A stretch of DNA of 64,000 nt from Eshraghiella sp045124255. GTDB taxonomy: Bacteria > Bacillota > Clostridia > Lachnospirales > Lachnospiraceae. Where the stretch lies: NCBI GenBank assembly GCA_045124255.1, contig JBGVLM010000007.1, forward strand, positions 1 to 64,000, read 5' to 3'. The position numbers were made by a program, and so were the translations under genes. The notes under the pieces were generated by a model that saw only the letters and a program-made list of their open reading frames with translations, was not told the origin of the DNA and searched no databases. Numbering within the stretch: the first letter of the stretch is position 1; each line of letters begins with the position of its first letter. Shown piece by piece: positions 34,791 to 43,139 of the stretch.

Positions 34791-37436
34791 TTAATTATCT
34801 GCAATATCTGAATTGTTACATTCAAAAGAAAGATTGTCAATATTTTTTTGAAGTATTTCTGACATATATGCCTTATCCTTCCTGTTATTGGCGGCATAAA
34901 AACGTTCCATATTATTTCTGACAACCTCTGCTGCTTCTTTTTCAAATTCCCTTGATGACATTCGAAGACAGCCCTGTCCCATAACAATAATCTGCTCCTG
35001 ATTATCCGAGGTCACAACAGTTATTTTGTATTTTCTGCCATAATCATGTGCAAAACGTTCAATATATCTGTCGGCAGTCTCTGCTTCCGCAGTATATACG
35101 ACATGAATATTGTGATAATCAAGATACTCAACTGCATGTCCTTTTACCCTGTAGGCGTCAAAAACAACAATCAGTTCAGTCTTTTTAAATGCCTGATAAT
35201 TGCAGAGTATATCCAGAAGCCTGTCCCTCGCACTGTCAATATTAACTGCGGCAAGTTCTGAAAGCTCCTTCCATGCATATATAACATTATAGCCGTCAAC
35301 AAGAAAATAATCCGGTCCTTCCCGCTTCTCCCCTTTGAATGAGCTGTAGTCCTGTTTCTCGGAAGCATACTGCCATTTAACATTTCTCTTCTTATGGTTT
35401 GCACCGATTGTACTCTCTATAATAGCGTCAATCTCCTCCGTACCAAGGGCATAATCACTGTCCGTAAAACGAAGTCCGGGATTATTCATCTCCTCTGCAT
35501 GCTCCTCCAAGGGTTTAAAATAACCCTCAACATGCATATAATTTCCAACCTCATTCCACGGAACAACAAAACCTGCTCCATGTGTACAGAATACAGAAGA
35601 TGAAGGATTGGCAGTATCCCCTTCTGCATTATAGCCTGCTGCTCCAATAACATCCTCTGCATTATGACATTTCTCAAAGCCCCTGAGAACACATCTGAGG
35701 CTTCCCCTGCCGCCCGTATAAGCAGAAACTTCAGCGGAATATTCTCCGATGGTTGAAACCGGTGCCACGCCTGTAATTACAGTCATATCTTTGATGGTTT
35801 CAGGCGGCTCAAATCGCCCGTAAAGCTTTTTAATGTCCGTAAGAGCCCTTCCTATACATTCCGTCGGTATTTCAAGTTCAAAAGCATACACAGGCTCCAA
35901 AAGCACGCAGGAGGCACTCATAAGTCCCTGCCTTACCGCCCTGTAGGTTGCCTGCCTGAAATCACCGCCCTCCGTATGCTTTGTATGTGCCTTTCCTGCA
36001 ACAAGGGTAATTCTCATATCCGTTATTTCCGAACCTGTCAGCACTCCCCTGTGCCGCTTCTCCTCCAGATGCGTAAGAATAAGCCGCTGCCAGTTTCTGT
36101 CTAACAAATCCTCCCTGCAGTCCGCTGCAAATTCCAGTCCGCTTCCTTCCTCCAACGGCTCCATAAGCAGGTGTACCTCCGCATAATGTTTAAGCGGCTC
36201 GTAATGGCCTACTCCTTCAACGGCATTTTCAATGGTTTCTTTATATATTATTTTGCCCGTATCAAATTCTACATCCAGCACCAGACGCTCCTTAATCAGA
36301 CTTTTTAGTATTTCAATCTGTATGGCTCCCATTATTCTGACATTAATCTCTGAATGCTCCTCATCCCAGTCAAGATGAAGCTCCGGAATCTCCTCCGCAA
36401 GGTTTCTGAACTTAGGAAGCACCTTTACGGCATCCACAGCTTCCGGCAGAATTATTCTGTAAGTAAGCACCGGCTCCAAAACAGGCAGAATAACTCCCTT
36501 ATCTGTTCCGACGCCCATACCTGAACAGGTGTTATCAGGTCCCGTAACTGCACAGACGGTTCCGCTTACAGCCTCATTAACAACGCTAAAAGCCGAGCCG
36601 TTATATATTCTTATTTGATTTACTTTTTCATTATTAATGCTGTCGCGTACTTTAAGCGTTCCCTCCGTCACCTTAAGAAAGGTCTGACGCACTCCGTTCT
36701 CATCTCTCTGAATCTTGTAAACTCTTCCTGCAAAAGCATTATTCTGCTTACAGCCATGCAAATCCTCACTAAATCTGTTAAGTCCGTTAAGCAGCAAATC
36801 AATCCCCTGACATTTCAATGCCGAGCCAAAATAACACGGAATAATCCTTCTGTTTAAAATTCCCTGTCTGATTGAAGCATCCGATACACTTCCGTTCTCT
36901 AAAAACTCCTCCATTGCCGAATCATCAGTCATTGCAATATTATCATGAAACTGTGTATCCTCGCTGACATCAAAGGCTATACAGCAGTCTCCTAACTTCT
37001 TCTGTATCTGAAAGAATATATTCTCCCTGTCCGCAGTCTGCCTGTCCATTTTATTCACAAAAATAAACACCGGCACATTATACTGCTTTAAAAGCTTCCA
37101 TAGTGTCAGCGTATGGCTCTGAATCCCATCCGGACCGCTTATAACAAGAACTGCATAGTCAAGAACGCCTAATGTCCTCTCCATTTCTGCCGAAAAGTCC
37201 GTATGACCCGGTGTATCTATCAAGGTTATCTCCGTTTCAGGCATGGAAATAACCGCCTGCTTGGAGAAAATCGTGATTCCCCTCTGACGTTCCATTTCAT
37301 AGGTATCCAGAAATGAATCACGATTGTCCACTCTTCCAAGCCTGCGGATCATCCTGCCTGTATATAAAATTCCTTCCGAAAGTGTGGTTTTGCCTGCATC
37401 AACATGTGCAAGAATACCGATTACAATTTTCTTCAT
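34791..37436 (-). CDS. TetM-like ribosome-protection GTPase fused to a Rae1/YacP-like NYN domain
   Basis: The 881-residue protein starts with an EF-G/TetM-type GTPase: G1 HVDAGKTT 11-18, G3 DTPGH 74-78, G4 NKMD 128-131, and all further domains to about 690. A NYN/PIN-like nuclease domain follows at about 708-855, with acidic residues D714 (VDGYN), D760 (FDAYR), E786-D789 (ETAD) and D811 (TSDNQ). This resembles Bacillus subtilis Rae1, which cuts mRNA in the ribosomal A site. TetM (about 640 residues) has no such tail. The loop matching the TetM YSPVST tip reads KAHTKHTEGGDFR, so tetracycline resistance is doubtful. A role in ribosome rescue is inferred. It precedes gltX by 24 bases. Confidence 0.88.
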   Translation of the reverse strand: MKKIVIGILAHVDAGKTTLSEGILYTGRMIRRLGRVDNRDSFLDTYEMERQRGITIFSKQAVISMPETEITLIDTPGHTDFSAEMERTLGVLDYAVLVISGPDGIQSHTLTLWKLLKQYNVPVFIFVNKMDRQTADRENIFFQIQKKLGDCCIAFDVSEDTQFHDNIAMTDDSAMEEFLENGSVSDASIRQGILNRRIIPCYFGSALKCQGIDLLLNGLNRFSEDLHGCKQNNAFAGRVYKIQRDENGVRQTFLKVTEGTLKVRDSINNEKVNQIRIYNGSAFSVVNEAVSGTVCAVTGPDNTCSGMGVGTDKGVILPVLEPVLTYRIILPEAVDAVKVLPKFRNLAEEIPELHLDWDEEHSEINVRIMGAIQIEILKSLIKERLVLDVEFDTGKIIYKETIENAVEGVGHYEPLKHYAEVHLLMEPLEEGSGLEFAADCREDLLDRNWQRLILTHLEEKRHRGVLTGSEITDMRITLVAGKAHTKHTEGGDFRQATYRAVRQGLMSASCVLLEPVYAFELEIPTECIGRALTDIKKLYGRFEPPETIKDMTVITGVAPVSTIGEYSAEVSAYTGGRGSLRCVLRGFEKCHNAEDVIGAAGYNAEGDTANPSSSVFCTHGAGFVVPWNEVGNYMHVEGYFKPLEEHAEEMNNPGLRFTDSDYALGTEEIDAIIESTIGANHKKRNVKWQYASEKQDYSSFKGEKREGPDYFLVDGYNVIYAWKELSELAAVNIDSARDRLLDILCNYQAFKKTELIVVFDAYRVKGHAVEYLDYHNIHVVYTAEAETADRYIERFAHDYGRKYKITVVTSDNQEQIIVMGQGCLRMSSREFEKEAAEVVRNNMERFYAANNRKDKAYMSEILQKNIDNLSFECNNSDIADN

Positions 37437-37464
37437 GCTGTTCTATTTCTTCTCCATTTTCTTC

Positions 37465-37493
37465 ATTGTAACGCATTTTACGTTACAAATCAA
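37465..37493 (-). promoter_or_regulatory. Promoter with overlapping palindromic operator, TetM-like fusion gene
   Basis: Minus-strand TTGATT (37493-37488), 17 bases and TACAAT (37470-37465). A perfect inverted repeat, TTGTAACG-N7-CGTTACAA (37466-37488), fills the space between the elements and covers most of the -10. This is the classic position of a repressor site. The cognate regulator is not known. Confidence 0.75.
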
Positions 37494-37533
37494 TCATCGG
37501 CCTTCCACGATATAATCTTCTTCCTCTGACCAA

Positions 37534-37584
37534 GAAAAAAAGTGGAAAGGCTTCTACGAATATTATCAATAGTTACCTTTCCAC
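37534..37584 (-). terminator. Terminator of the XRE regulator gene
   Basis: The nine-base arms GTGGAAAGG/CCTTTCCAC are separated by a 25-base loop and followed on the minus strand by seven U. It separates the XRE gene from the TetM-like gene. Confidence 0.8.
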
Positions 37585-37614
37585 AATTATTTATCGTTTG
37601 ATAATGTATGAAAT

Positions 37615-38079
37615 TTATCTTCCCGCCAAGGACTTTCCAACAACGTACACTCCAGCCAACATTTCTACAATTGATAATCCTAATAGTACGCCGGAAACGA
37701 AGTCTTTAATATTTGAGCCTCCAAATGCATAAGAAAGAGCCTGTAATGCAATACCCATTACAATTAGCATAATTCCATATAACATATTTTTTTGTTTTTC
37801 TAACTCTTGTGTTCTTCTTAGCAAATCTAAAATTTGCTCATCATCATAGGTGTGAACACTTTTTTCTTCTGACATCTCTCCATCCATCAGTTCTGCCACT
37901 GTAATTTCAAGTTCCTCACACAAACTTTTTACAATAGCATAGTCTGGCATACACTTACCGGTTTCCCATTTAGAAATAGTCTTATTGGAAACTCCAAGCT
38001 TCTCTGCCAATTGTTCCTGCGTTAGATTTTTCTGTTTTCTCTTTAACGCTATAAATTTTCCTGTAACTGATTGGTTCAT
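37615..38079 (-). CDS. XRE-family regulator with C-terminal membrane helices
   Basis: A 154-residue protein with an N-terminal helix-turn-helix (about 8-62; LTQEQLAEKLGVSNKTISKW is the reading unit) and two hydrophobic helices near 95-115 and 125-150. Such membrane-tethered XRE regulators are common in Firmicutes, and targets are usually local. The start is ATG 38079, seven bases after GGAGG; an upstream reading of six codons is rejected. It lies in a more AT-rich stretch than its neighbours, between the TetM-like gene and feoB. A role at the palindrome 37466-37488 is possible but not shown. Confidence 0.88.
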   Translation of the reverse strand: MNQSVTGKFIALKRKQKNLTQEQLAEKLGVSNKTISKWETGKCMPDYAIVKSLCEELEITVAELMDGEMSEEKSVHTYDDEQILDLLRRTQELEKQKNMLYGIMLIVMGIALQALSYAFGGSNIKDFVSGVLLGLSIVEMLAGVYVVGKSLAGR

Positions 38080-38202
38080 ATGTATTCCTCCATTCATTTG
38101 ATGACATAAAGGTACCTCTTTCGATGTTTAAATAAAATCCCTTGTTGATAGAATATAGGTGGAATCCATATAAAATAACGGAATATTACATAGGAAATAT
38201 TC

Positions 38203-40593
38203 CTATATCTTAAGTTTTTTGCTCTCCTTATACGGTCTGAAAAGCATATAAAGCATAAATACTACGAGGAGTACCGCTATAACCGTAAATACGCCAAAGC
38301 TAAGCTCTCCTGAAATGAGTCCGCCAATCTGATATACAATAAGTGAAATAATGTAAGCAAAAACTGTCTGATAGCCGATTGCAAACCAGAACCATTTTGC
38401 GCTGTTCATCTCTCTCTTGATAGCTCCCATTGCGGCAAAGCATGGTGCACAGAGAAGATTGAAAATCATGAATGTAAATGCAGCCAGCTTAGTCATCTCA
38501 GCAAAATCAAGAATACCGAATACTGCTACAACCTCTTCTTTGGCAACAAGTCCCATGATTGTTGCAACAACTGCGGATGCATTATCAAAGCCCAAAGGTG
38601 TAAATACAACCTTAATTGCATTGCCAATTATTCCAAGAACTGAATTATTCATCTCCATATCAAGGCTGAATCCGAATTTATCTCCAACCATACCGAAGCA
38701 TGAGCCTGCCCAGATGATAATTGATGACAGAAGAATCACGGTTCCTGCCTTCTTAATGAAGGACCAGCCTCTCTCCCACATGCTTCTAAGCACATTAACA
38801 GGAGTCGGCCAATGATATGCCGGAAGCTCCATTACGAATGGTGCAGGCTCTCCTGCAAACATCTTAGTCTTTTTCAAAATAATACCTGAAATAATTACCG
38901 CTGCTACACCGATAAAGTATGCAACCGGAGCTAACCACCATGCACCACCAAAAAGTGCTGATGCAATAAGTGCAATAATAGGCATTTTCGCGCCACACGG
39001 AATAAATGTGGTAGTCATAATGGTCATCTTACGATCCCTGTCATTCTCAATGGTTCTTGAAGCCATTATACCCGGAACACCGCAGCCTACACCGACAAGC
39101 ATCGGGATGAAGGATTTTCCTGAAAGACCGAATCTTCGGAAAATTCTGTCCATAATGAAGGCAACTCGTGCCATATAACCGCAGGATTCAAGGAATCCAA
39201 GCAAAATAAATAATACTAACATCTGTGGTACAAAACCAAGCACGGCACCCACACCGGCTACAATTCCGTCAATCACAAGGCTTTTAAGCCAATCTACACA
39301 GTTAAGTGCATCAAGTCCCTTTTCGACCAGAACAGGTACACCCGGAACCCATACGCCATATTCGGTTGTGTCAGGCACGCCCTCCGCATCCTCACCAAGT
39401 GCGGCATCATAATATTCAGAAATATCAAAGCCTTCCTCCGCAAGCACGTCTCCATAAGTTCCATACGCTTCGTCAAATGCAGCAAAATCACTATCCTCAA
39501 TTGCAGTCCTCATTTCATCTGCACCTGTAACATCTGCCTCTGCTGCCGAATCAACTCTGGCTGTTAATTCATCTGTCCAAAGATTCTCCTCTGCATACTC
39601 ATTCATTGCCTCTTCATAGTCAGAGGTACCAATTCCGAATAAATGAAAACCATCTCCGAATAATCCGTCATTAGTCCAGTCCGTTACCCATGTACCGACT
39701 GTTGTAACTGAAATATAATATACTAAAAACATTACAACAGCAAAAATCGGTAACGCCGCAAAACGGTTTGTTATTACTCTGTCAATTTTATCAGATATCG
39801 TCATTTTTTTCTTGACATCTCTGGTATAGAATTTACTTAGAACAGAAGAAATATATGTATATCTCTCATTAGTGATAATACTTTCCGTATCATCATCAAA
39901 TTCATCTTCAAGATTCTTAATTTCCGGCTCTACATCAGGAACCGTATTCAATTTCTCAAAAATTTTATCATCACGCTCAAGAAGCTTAATTGCAAAGAAT
40001 CGCTTCTGCTCTTTTGGCACTTCACTTCCAAGCTTATTCATTACAGAACTGATTGCGCTCTCAACTGATTCATCAAATTCATGCTTAGGCGAAATTCCTT
40101 TTCCGCTTCTTGCAATCTCCGCCGCATTCTTAATCAGTTCATCAACGCCCCTGTTTTTCAGGGCCGAAATCTCAACCACCCGGCATCCCAGTGTCTCACT
40201 TAATTTAGAAGTATCAAGCTTATCACCATTCTTCTCAACAATATCCATCATATTGACTGCAATAATTACAGGAATTCCAAGCTCCATAATCTGTGTAGTC
40301 AAATATAAGTTTCTCTCGATATTGGTTCCGTCAACAATATTAATAATCGCATCCGGTTTCTCGGTAATAAGATAATTTCTCGCAACCACCTCTTCCAGGG
40401 TATACGGTGACAGTGAATATATACCCGGCAAATCGGTAATAATTACCTCTTTATCTCCTTTTAATTTACCTTCTTTTTTCTCAACCGTAACTCCAGGCCA
40501 GTTTCCGACAAACTGATTAGAACCGGTTAATGCATTGAATAACGTTGTTTTACCGCAGTTTGGATTACCTGCTAATGCTATTTTTACTGACAT
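38203..40593 (-). CDS. feoB: Ferrous iron transporter FeoB
   Basis: A 796-residue GTP-dependent Fe(II) importer. The G domain has GNPNCGKTT 9-17, DLPGIYSL 54-61 and NMMD 114-117; the membrane part starts near 281. The loop after the first helix (about 324-412) is unusually long and acidic, with about 29 Asp/Glu and two Arg in some 90 residues; it should face outside. The gates GVGCGVPGIMASR and FIPCGAKMPI keep their cysteines. It is the last gene of feoA-feoA-feoB and has its own TATAAT and iron-box half 20-45 bases upstream of the start. Confidence 0.96.
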   Translation of the reverse strand: MSVKIALAGNPNCGKTTLFNALTGSNQFVGNWPGVTVEKKEGKLKGDKEVIITDLPGIYSLSPYTLEEVVARNYLITEKPDAIINIVDGTNIERNLYLTTQIMELGIPVIIAVNMMDIVEKNGDKLDTSKLSETLGCRVVEISALKNRGVDELIKNAAEIARSGKGISPKHEFDESVESAISSVMNKLGSEVPKEQKRFFAIKLLERDDKIFEKLNTVPDVEPEIKNLEDEFDDDTESIITNERYTYISSVLSKFYTRDVKKKMTISDKIDRVITNRFAALPIFAVVMFLVYYISVTTVGTWVTDWTNDGLFGDGFHLFGIGTSDYEEAMNEYAEENLWTDELTARVDSAAEADVTGADEMRTAIEDSDFAAFDEAYGTYGDVLAEEGFDISEYYDAALGEDAEGVPDTTEYGVWVPGVPVLVEKGLDALNCVDWLKSLVIDGIVAGVGAVLGFVPQMLVLFILLGFLESCGYMARVAFIMDRIFRRFGLSGKSFIPMLVGVGCGVPGIMASRTIENDRDRKMTIMTTTFIPCGAKMPIIALIASALFGGAWWLAPVAYFIGVAAVIISGIILKKTKMFAGEPAPFVMELPAYHWPTPVNVLRSMWERGWSFIKKAGTVILLSSIIIWAGSCFGMVGDKFGFSLDMEMNNSVLGIIGNAIKVVFTPLGFDNASAVVATIMGLVAKEEVVAVFGILDFAEMTKLAAFTFMIFNLLCAPCFAAMGAIKREMNSAKWFWFAIGYQTVFAYIISLIVYQIGGLISGELSFGVFTVIAVLLVVFMLYMLFRPYKESKKLKI

Positions 40594-40610
40594 TTTTCTA
40601 ACTCCTTAAA

Positions 40611-40638
40611 ATTATATCATGTGTTAGTCTTGTCTAAC
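40611..40638 (-). promoter_or_regulatory. Iron-box and possible promoter directly before feoB
   Basis: GTTAG-N6-CTAAC at 40623-40638 is followed on the minus strand by a perfect TATAAT (40616-40611). The -35 is poor. The palindrome has the same half-sites and spacing as the boxes at 20965-20980 and 41158-41173, so feoB may have a separate iron-repressed promoter inside the operon. Confidence 0.65.
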
Positions 40639-40654
40639 TCATAGACAAAAAAAA

Positions 40655-40876
40655 TTACTCCACTTCAATCATTGCTGCATCGGCTTTTCTTAATGATAAT
40701 TCATAGCCCCTGACCGTGACCTCAACCGGGTCGCCAAGTGGTGCAACCTTTCTTATATAGACCTCAACACCTTTAGTAATCCCCATGTCCATTATTCTTC
40801 TTTTAACCGGACCATTCCCTGTAAGCTTAACCACCTTAACCGTCTCACCGGGCTTGGTTTCTCTTAAAGTCTTCAT
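40655..40876 (-). CDS. feoA: Ferrous iron transport protein FeoA (second)
   Basis: A 73-residue SH3-like FeoA with the core KRRIMDMGITKGVEVYIRKVAPLGDPVEVTVRGYELSLRKADA. FeoA is a small cytoplasmic partner needed for FeoB activity. The ATG at 40876 is preceded by AGGAGT; the upstream in-frame extension overlaps the first feoA and is rejected. It lies between the other feoA and feoB. Confidence 0.93.
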   Translation of the reverse strand: MKTLRETKPGETVKVVKLTGNGPVKRRIMDMGITKGVEVYIRKVAPLGDPVEVTVRGYELSLRKADAAMIEVE

Positions 40877-40895
40877 ACTCCTATTCCTTTCATAA

Positions 40896-41105
40896 TTAGA
40901 CCATGATTCTGGAAGCCATATCCCTGCCAATTGCAATTCTTGAATCCTTCACATTAACAATAAGATTTCCGTTAAGTTCAGAGATTACTGTAACAACTCC
41001 ACCGGCAACGAAACCAAGGCTCTCAAGGAACTTACGAGTCTCTTCCTTACCACTAATCTTCTTAATAATATTTGATTCTCCTGTTCTTGCTAATGATAAT
41101 GGCAT
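40896..41105 (-). CDS. feoA: Ferrous iron transport protein FeoA (first)
   Basis: A 69-residue FeoA-like protein (MPLSLARTGES, KFLESLGFVAGGVVTVISE, DSRIAIGRDMASRIMV). It differs in sequence from the second FeoA, as is usual for tandem feoA genes in clostridia. The ATG at 41105 has GGAGG seven bases before it. The upstream extension would begin at the transcription start and is rejected. It is the first gene of the feo operon, under the iron-box promoter. Confidence 0.92.
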   Translation of the reverse strand: MPLSLARTGESNIIKKISGKEETRKFLESLGFVAGGVVTVISELNGNLIVNVKDSRIAIGRDMASRIMV

Positions 41106-41156
41106 AATCAAACCTCCATTTCCCATAATCGGGCATGATATTATTTCTATTTTCAA

Positions 41157-41189
41157 GGTTAGTATACGCTAACCCTTGTTAGCTGTCAA
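41157..41189 (-). promoter_or_regulatory. Iron-box promoter of feoA-feoA-feoB
   Basis: Minus-strand TTGACA (41189-41184), 17 bases and TATACT (41166-41161). Two palindromes overlap: GGTTAG-N6-CTAACC at 41157-41174 and GCTAAC-CCTT-GTTAGC at 41168-41183, ten bases apart. Elements, spacing and operators match the promoter at 20965-20996. Confidence 0.88.
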
Positions 41190-41291
41190 TAACTTTTTGG
41201 AAAATTTTTCTTTATTTTTTAAAATTTTTTCTTTCACTCTATTTTAGCTGCCGCATATCATACAATTAAGCGAATAAACATAAGGAAATTT

Positions 41292-42203
41292 ATGAATTTA
41301 ACCAGCAATTATGTCACTCTTTCTTTAGAAACCCATCTTTTTTTTGCCAGAATCATGAAGGAGCACTCACTGTTTCTTGAAGCAGGCTTTACCTGCAAGG
41401 ATGAGGAATGGATTAAACGTGCCGGGCATTTCAGACAACAGTTTGAAGCTCTTCTTTCCGATGTTGTGGGAATAAGCAACGGCAGAATAAACTGCCCCAT
41501 TATTGAATCATGTGAATTAGTCACGGAATTTACTCTTGATGCTGAGAAACAGACAGAATGTCTGAGCGGTATACCTGTTAACTCAGAAATAACCATGCAG
41601 GAGAAGCAGCTCCATTCTGAGGACTGCATGAATATAAGCCGTGAAATTGTACGAATGGTTCAGCAGCTTAACGAGCGTGCAATCTGTCTTTTAAACGGAC
41701 TGATAATATTTAAGGAAAATATTCTTAAAGAGGTTAAGTGCGGAAAGCTCTTTACCTTCAACTATCCTCTGCTTATTGAACATATAATAAGGGAGGCAAA
41801 ATTATACCGCTCCACAATCAGCGATTTGATGAGTAATCCCCAGCGTTCATATAAATCACTTTTGGGAACCGAAGAATTCTGGAATCAGATTATGATGGAG
41901 CATGCTCTTTTTATAAGGGGACTGCTTGACCCGTCCGAAGAAGAGCTTGTTATGACGGCACAGAATTTTGCAATGGATTACAGGAAACTTTTAAATACTG
42001 CACAGGAGCAGCACTGTCTCGCTTCATTTAACATGACTGAAAAGACATTGGAGGAAACTCTTAAATACCGTGATTTCAAAGCAGCCGGAACAAAAGGCAT
42101 TCTCGGCTGTGAAATTGCTTCAATTATTATTCCTCTGCTTGCAGACCATGTGCTTCGTGAGGCCAATCATTATATAAGGATTTTAAAATGCTGTGAAAAG
42201 TAA
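41292..42203 (+). CDS. DUF2935 family protein (two helical repeats)
   Basis: This 303-residue protein is formed by two related all-helical halves (about 1-150 and 150-303). Each half begins with a similar box: HLFFARIMKEHSLFLEAGF and FWNQIMMEHALFIRGLLDP. Conserved His and Glu on these helices resemble ferritin-like metal sites, and DUF2935 proteins are thought to bind metal; the function is not established. It is divergent from the feo operon across 186 bases, which fits a link to iron, but its own promoter lacks an iron box. AAGGAAA precedes the ATG. Confidence 0.85.
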   Translation: MNLTSNYVTLSLETHLFFARIMKEHSLFLEAGFTCKDEEWIKRAGHFRQQFEALLSDVVGISNGRINCPIIESCELVTEFTLDAEKQTECLSGIPVNSEITMQEKQLHSEDCMNISREIVRMVQQLNERAICLLNGLIIFKENILKEVKCGKLFTFNYPLLIEHIIREAKLYRSTISDLMSNPQRSYKSLLGTEEFWNQIMMEHALFIRGLLDPSEEELVMTAQNFAMDYRKLLNTAQEQHCLASFNMTEKTLEETLKYRDFKAAGTKGILGCEIASIIIPLLADHVLREANHYIRILKCCEK

Positions 42204-42210
42204 ATTAAAA

Positions 42211-42274
42211 CGGCGGCACAAAATATATGATATGCCCCTGTCTGTTTAAGGGTAATCATATTATTTTCCGCCGC
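42211..42274. terminator. Large hairpin between convergent genes
   Basis: CGGCGG...CCGCCG closes a stem of nearly 20 bp that continues with AAAATA-ATGAT pairs and an inner CCC/GGG. A U-rich tail follows on the minus strand (TTTTAATTT). It probably ends the Nudix transcript and may slow the plus-strand one. Confidence 0.7.
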
Positions 42275-42287
42275 CGCAGTAATGTTT

Positions 42288-43094
42288 TCAGGCTCTGAGC
42301 AGTTCTGCAGCACCCCTGTCCTGATATTCAGGATGGATAAACATATATTCCTTTTCTGAATCCTTATTAGGAATAAACAATCCGATGACTATTTTTCCGA
42401 GAACTGCACATTTCATATTATTGTTTTCAATATTTTTTATAAAAAGTTCCCTGTATTTTTCAAGGTCAAGTTCTGAATCAAAATTATATTTTATTATCTC
42501 CATCATACTCATGCAGGATGCAAGATTTTGGCTCCCGGCATTAATTACCTCTACTCTTCTGATTCTTTTACCATGTGCGTCATAATCCCCCCTGATGTCA
42601 AAAAGCCTGTCGAGGAACCAGTAAGGAATCATTATACCCTCCTCCTGCATTCGGAGAGCCTCCTCCTTAGATACGAAACGGACCTGTTTTACCTCCTCCT
42701 TCTGGAGTTTAAGTTTTGAAATATCTACATCCATTTCAATTATGTAATAATCATCGAAGCCCTCGCTGAAATTCATTGTAAAACGCGGCCGTATTCCGGA
42801 TAAATCAATTTTGAGCCCTAATTCCTCCAAAACTTCTCTCTCTGCTGCCTGGCTGCTGCTGTCCCCTGCAACCGCCGAGCCTCCGACAGTGATATCCCAC
42901 ATATTTGTCCAGCCTTTTTTGTAGGACTGCCGCTGCTGAATCAGCAGTTCCCCTTTACTGTTAAAAATACATACATGCACGGCAAGATGATAGTCACCGG
43001 ACTGCATTTTGTCACCACGTCGGTGCAGACGCTCTGTCTTTACCCTGTCTTTATCATATATATCCCAAAACTCATCCGTTTTCTCTTTAATCAT
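42288..43094 (-). CDS. Nudix hydrolase with truncated GNAT-like tail
   Basis: A 268-residue protein. Residues about 30-165 are a Nudix domain of the IPP-isomerase-like group; the box reads GSAVAGDSSSQAAEREVLEELGL, with Asp in place of the first Glu. The tail (about 225-268) looks like an acetyltransferase beginning, with EYMFIHPEYQDRGAAELLRA, but it stops right after this acetyl-CoA-binding motif. The GNAT part is therefore incomplete and probably inactive. GGAGG lies ten bases before the ATG. Substrate unknown. Confidence 0.85.
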   Translation of the reverse strand: MIKEKTDEFWDIYDKDRVKTERLHRRGDKMQSGDYHLAVHVCIFNSKGELLIQQRQSYKKGWTNMWDITVGGSAVAGDSSSQAAEREVLEELGLKIDLSGIRPRFTMNFSEGFDDYYIIEMDVDISKLKLQKEEVKQVRFVSKEEALRMQEEGIMIPYWFLDRLFDIRGDYDAHGKRIRRVEVINAGSQNLASCMSMMEIIKYNFDSELDLEKYRELFIKNIENNNMKCAVLGKIVIGLFIPNKDSEKEYMFIHPEYQDRGAAELLRA

Positions 43095-43139
43095 TATACT
43101 ACAACCTCCGTTTATAATTTATTCCGTCACAAGCTCCCT

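Noticed and set aside
34791..37436. Calling the gene a tetracycline-resistance determinant
   Set aside because: The GTPase part is TetM-like, but the tip loop differs, a nuclease-like domain is added, and there is no sign of a mobile element. Resistance cannot be claimed from the sequence.
38180..38203. Hairpin at the end of feoB as terminator
   Set aside because: GGAATATT/AATATTCC overlaps the stop codon and is AT-rich with a broken U-tract; too weak to call.
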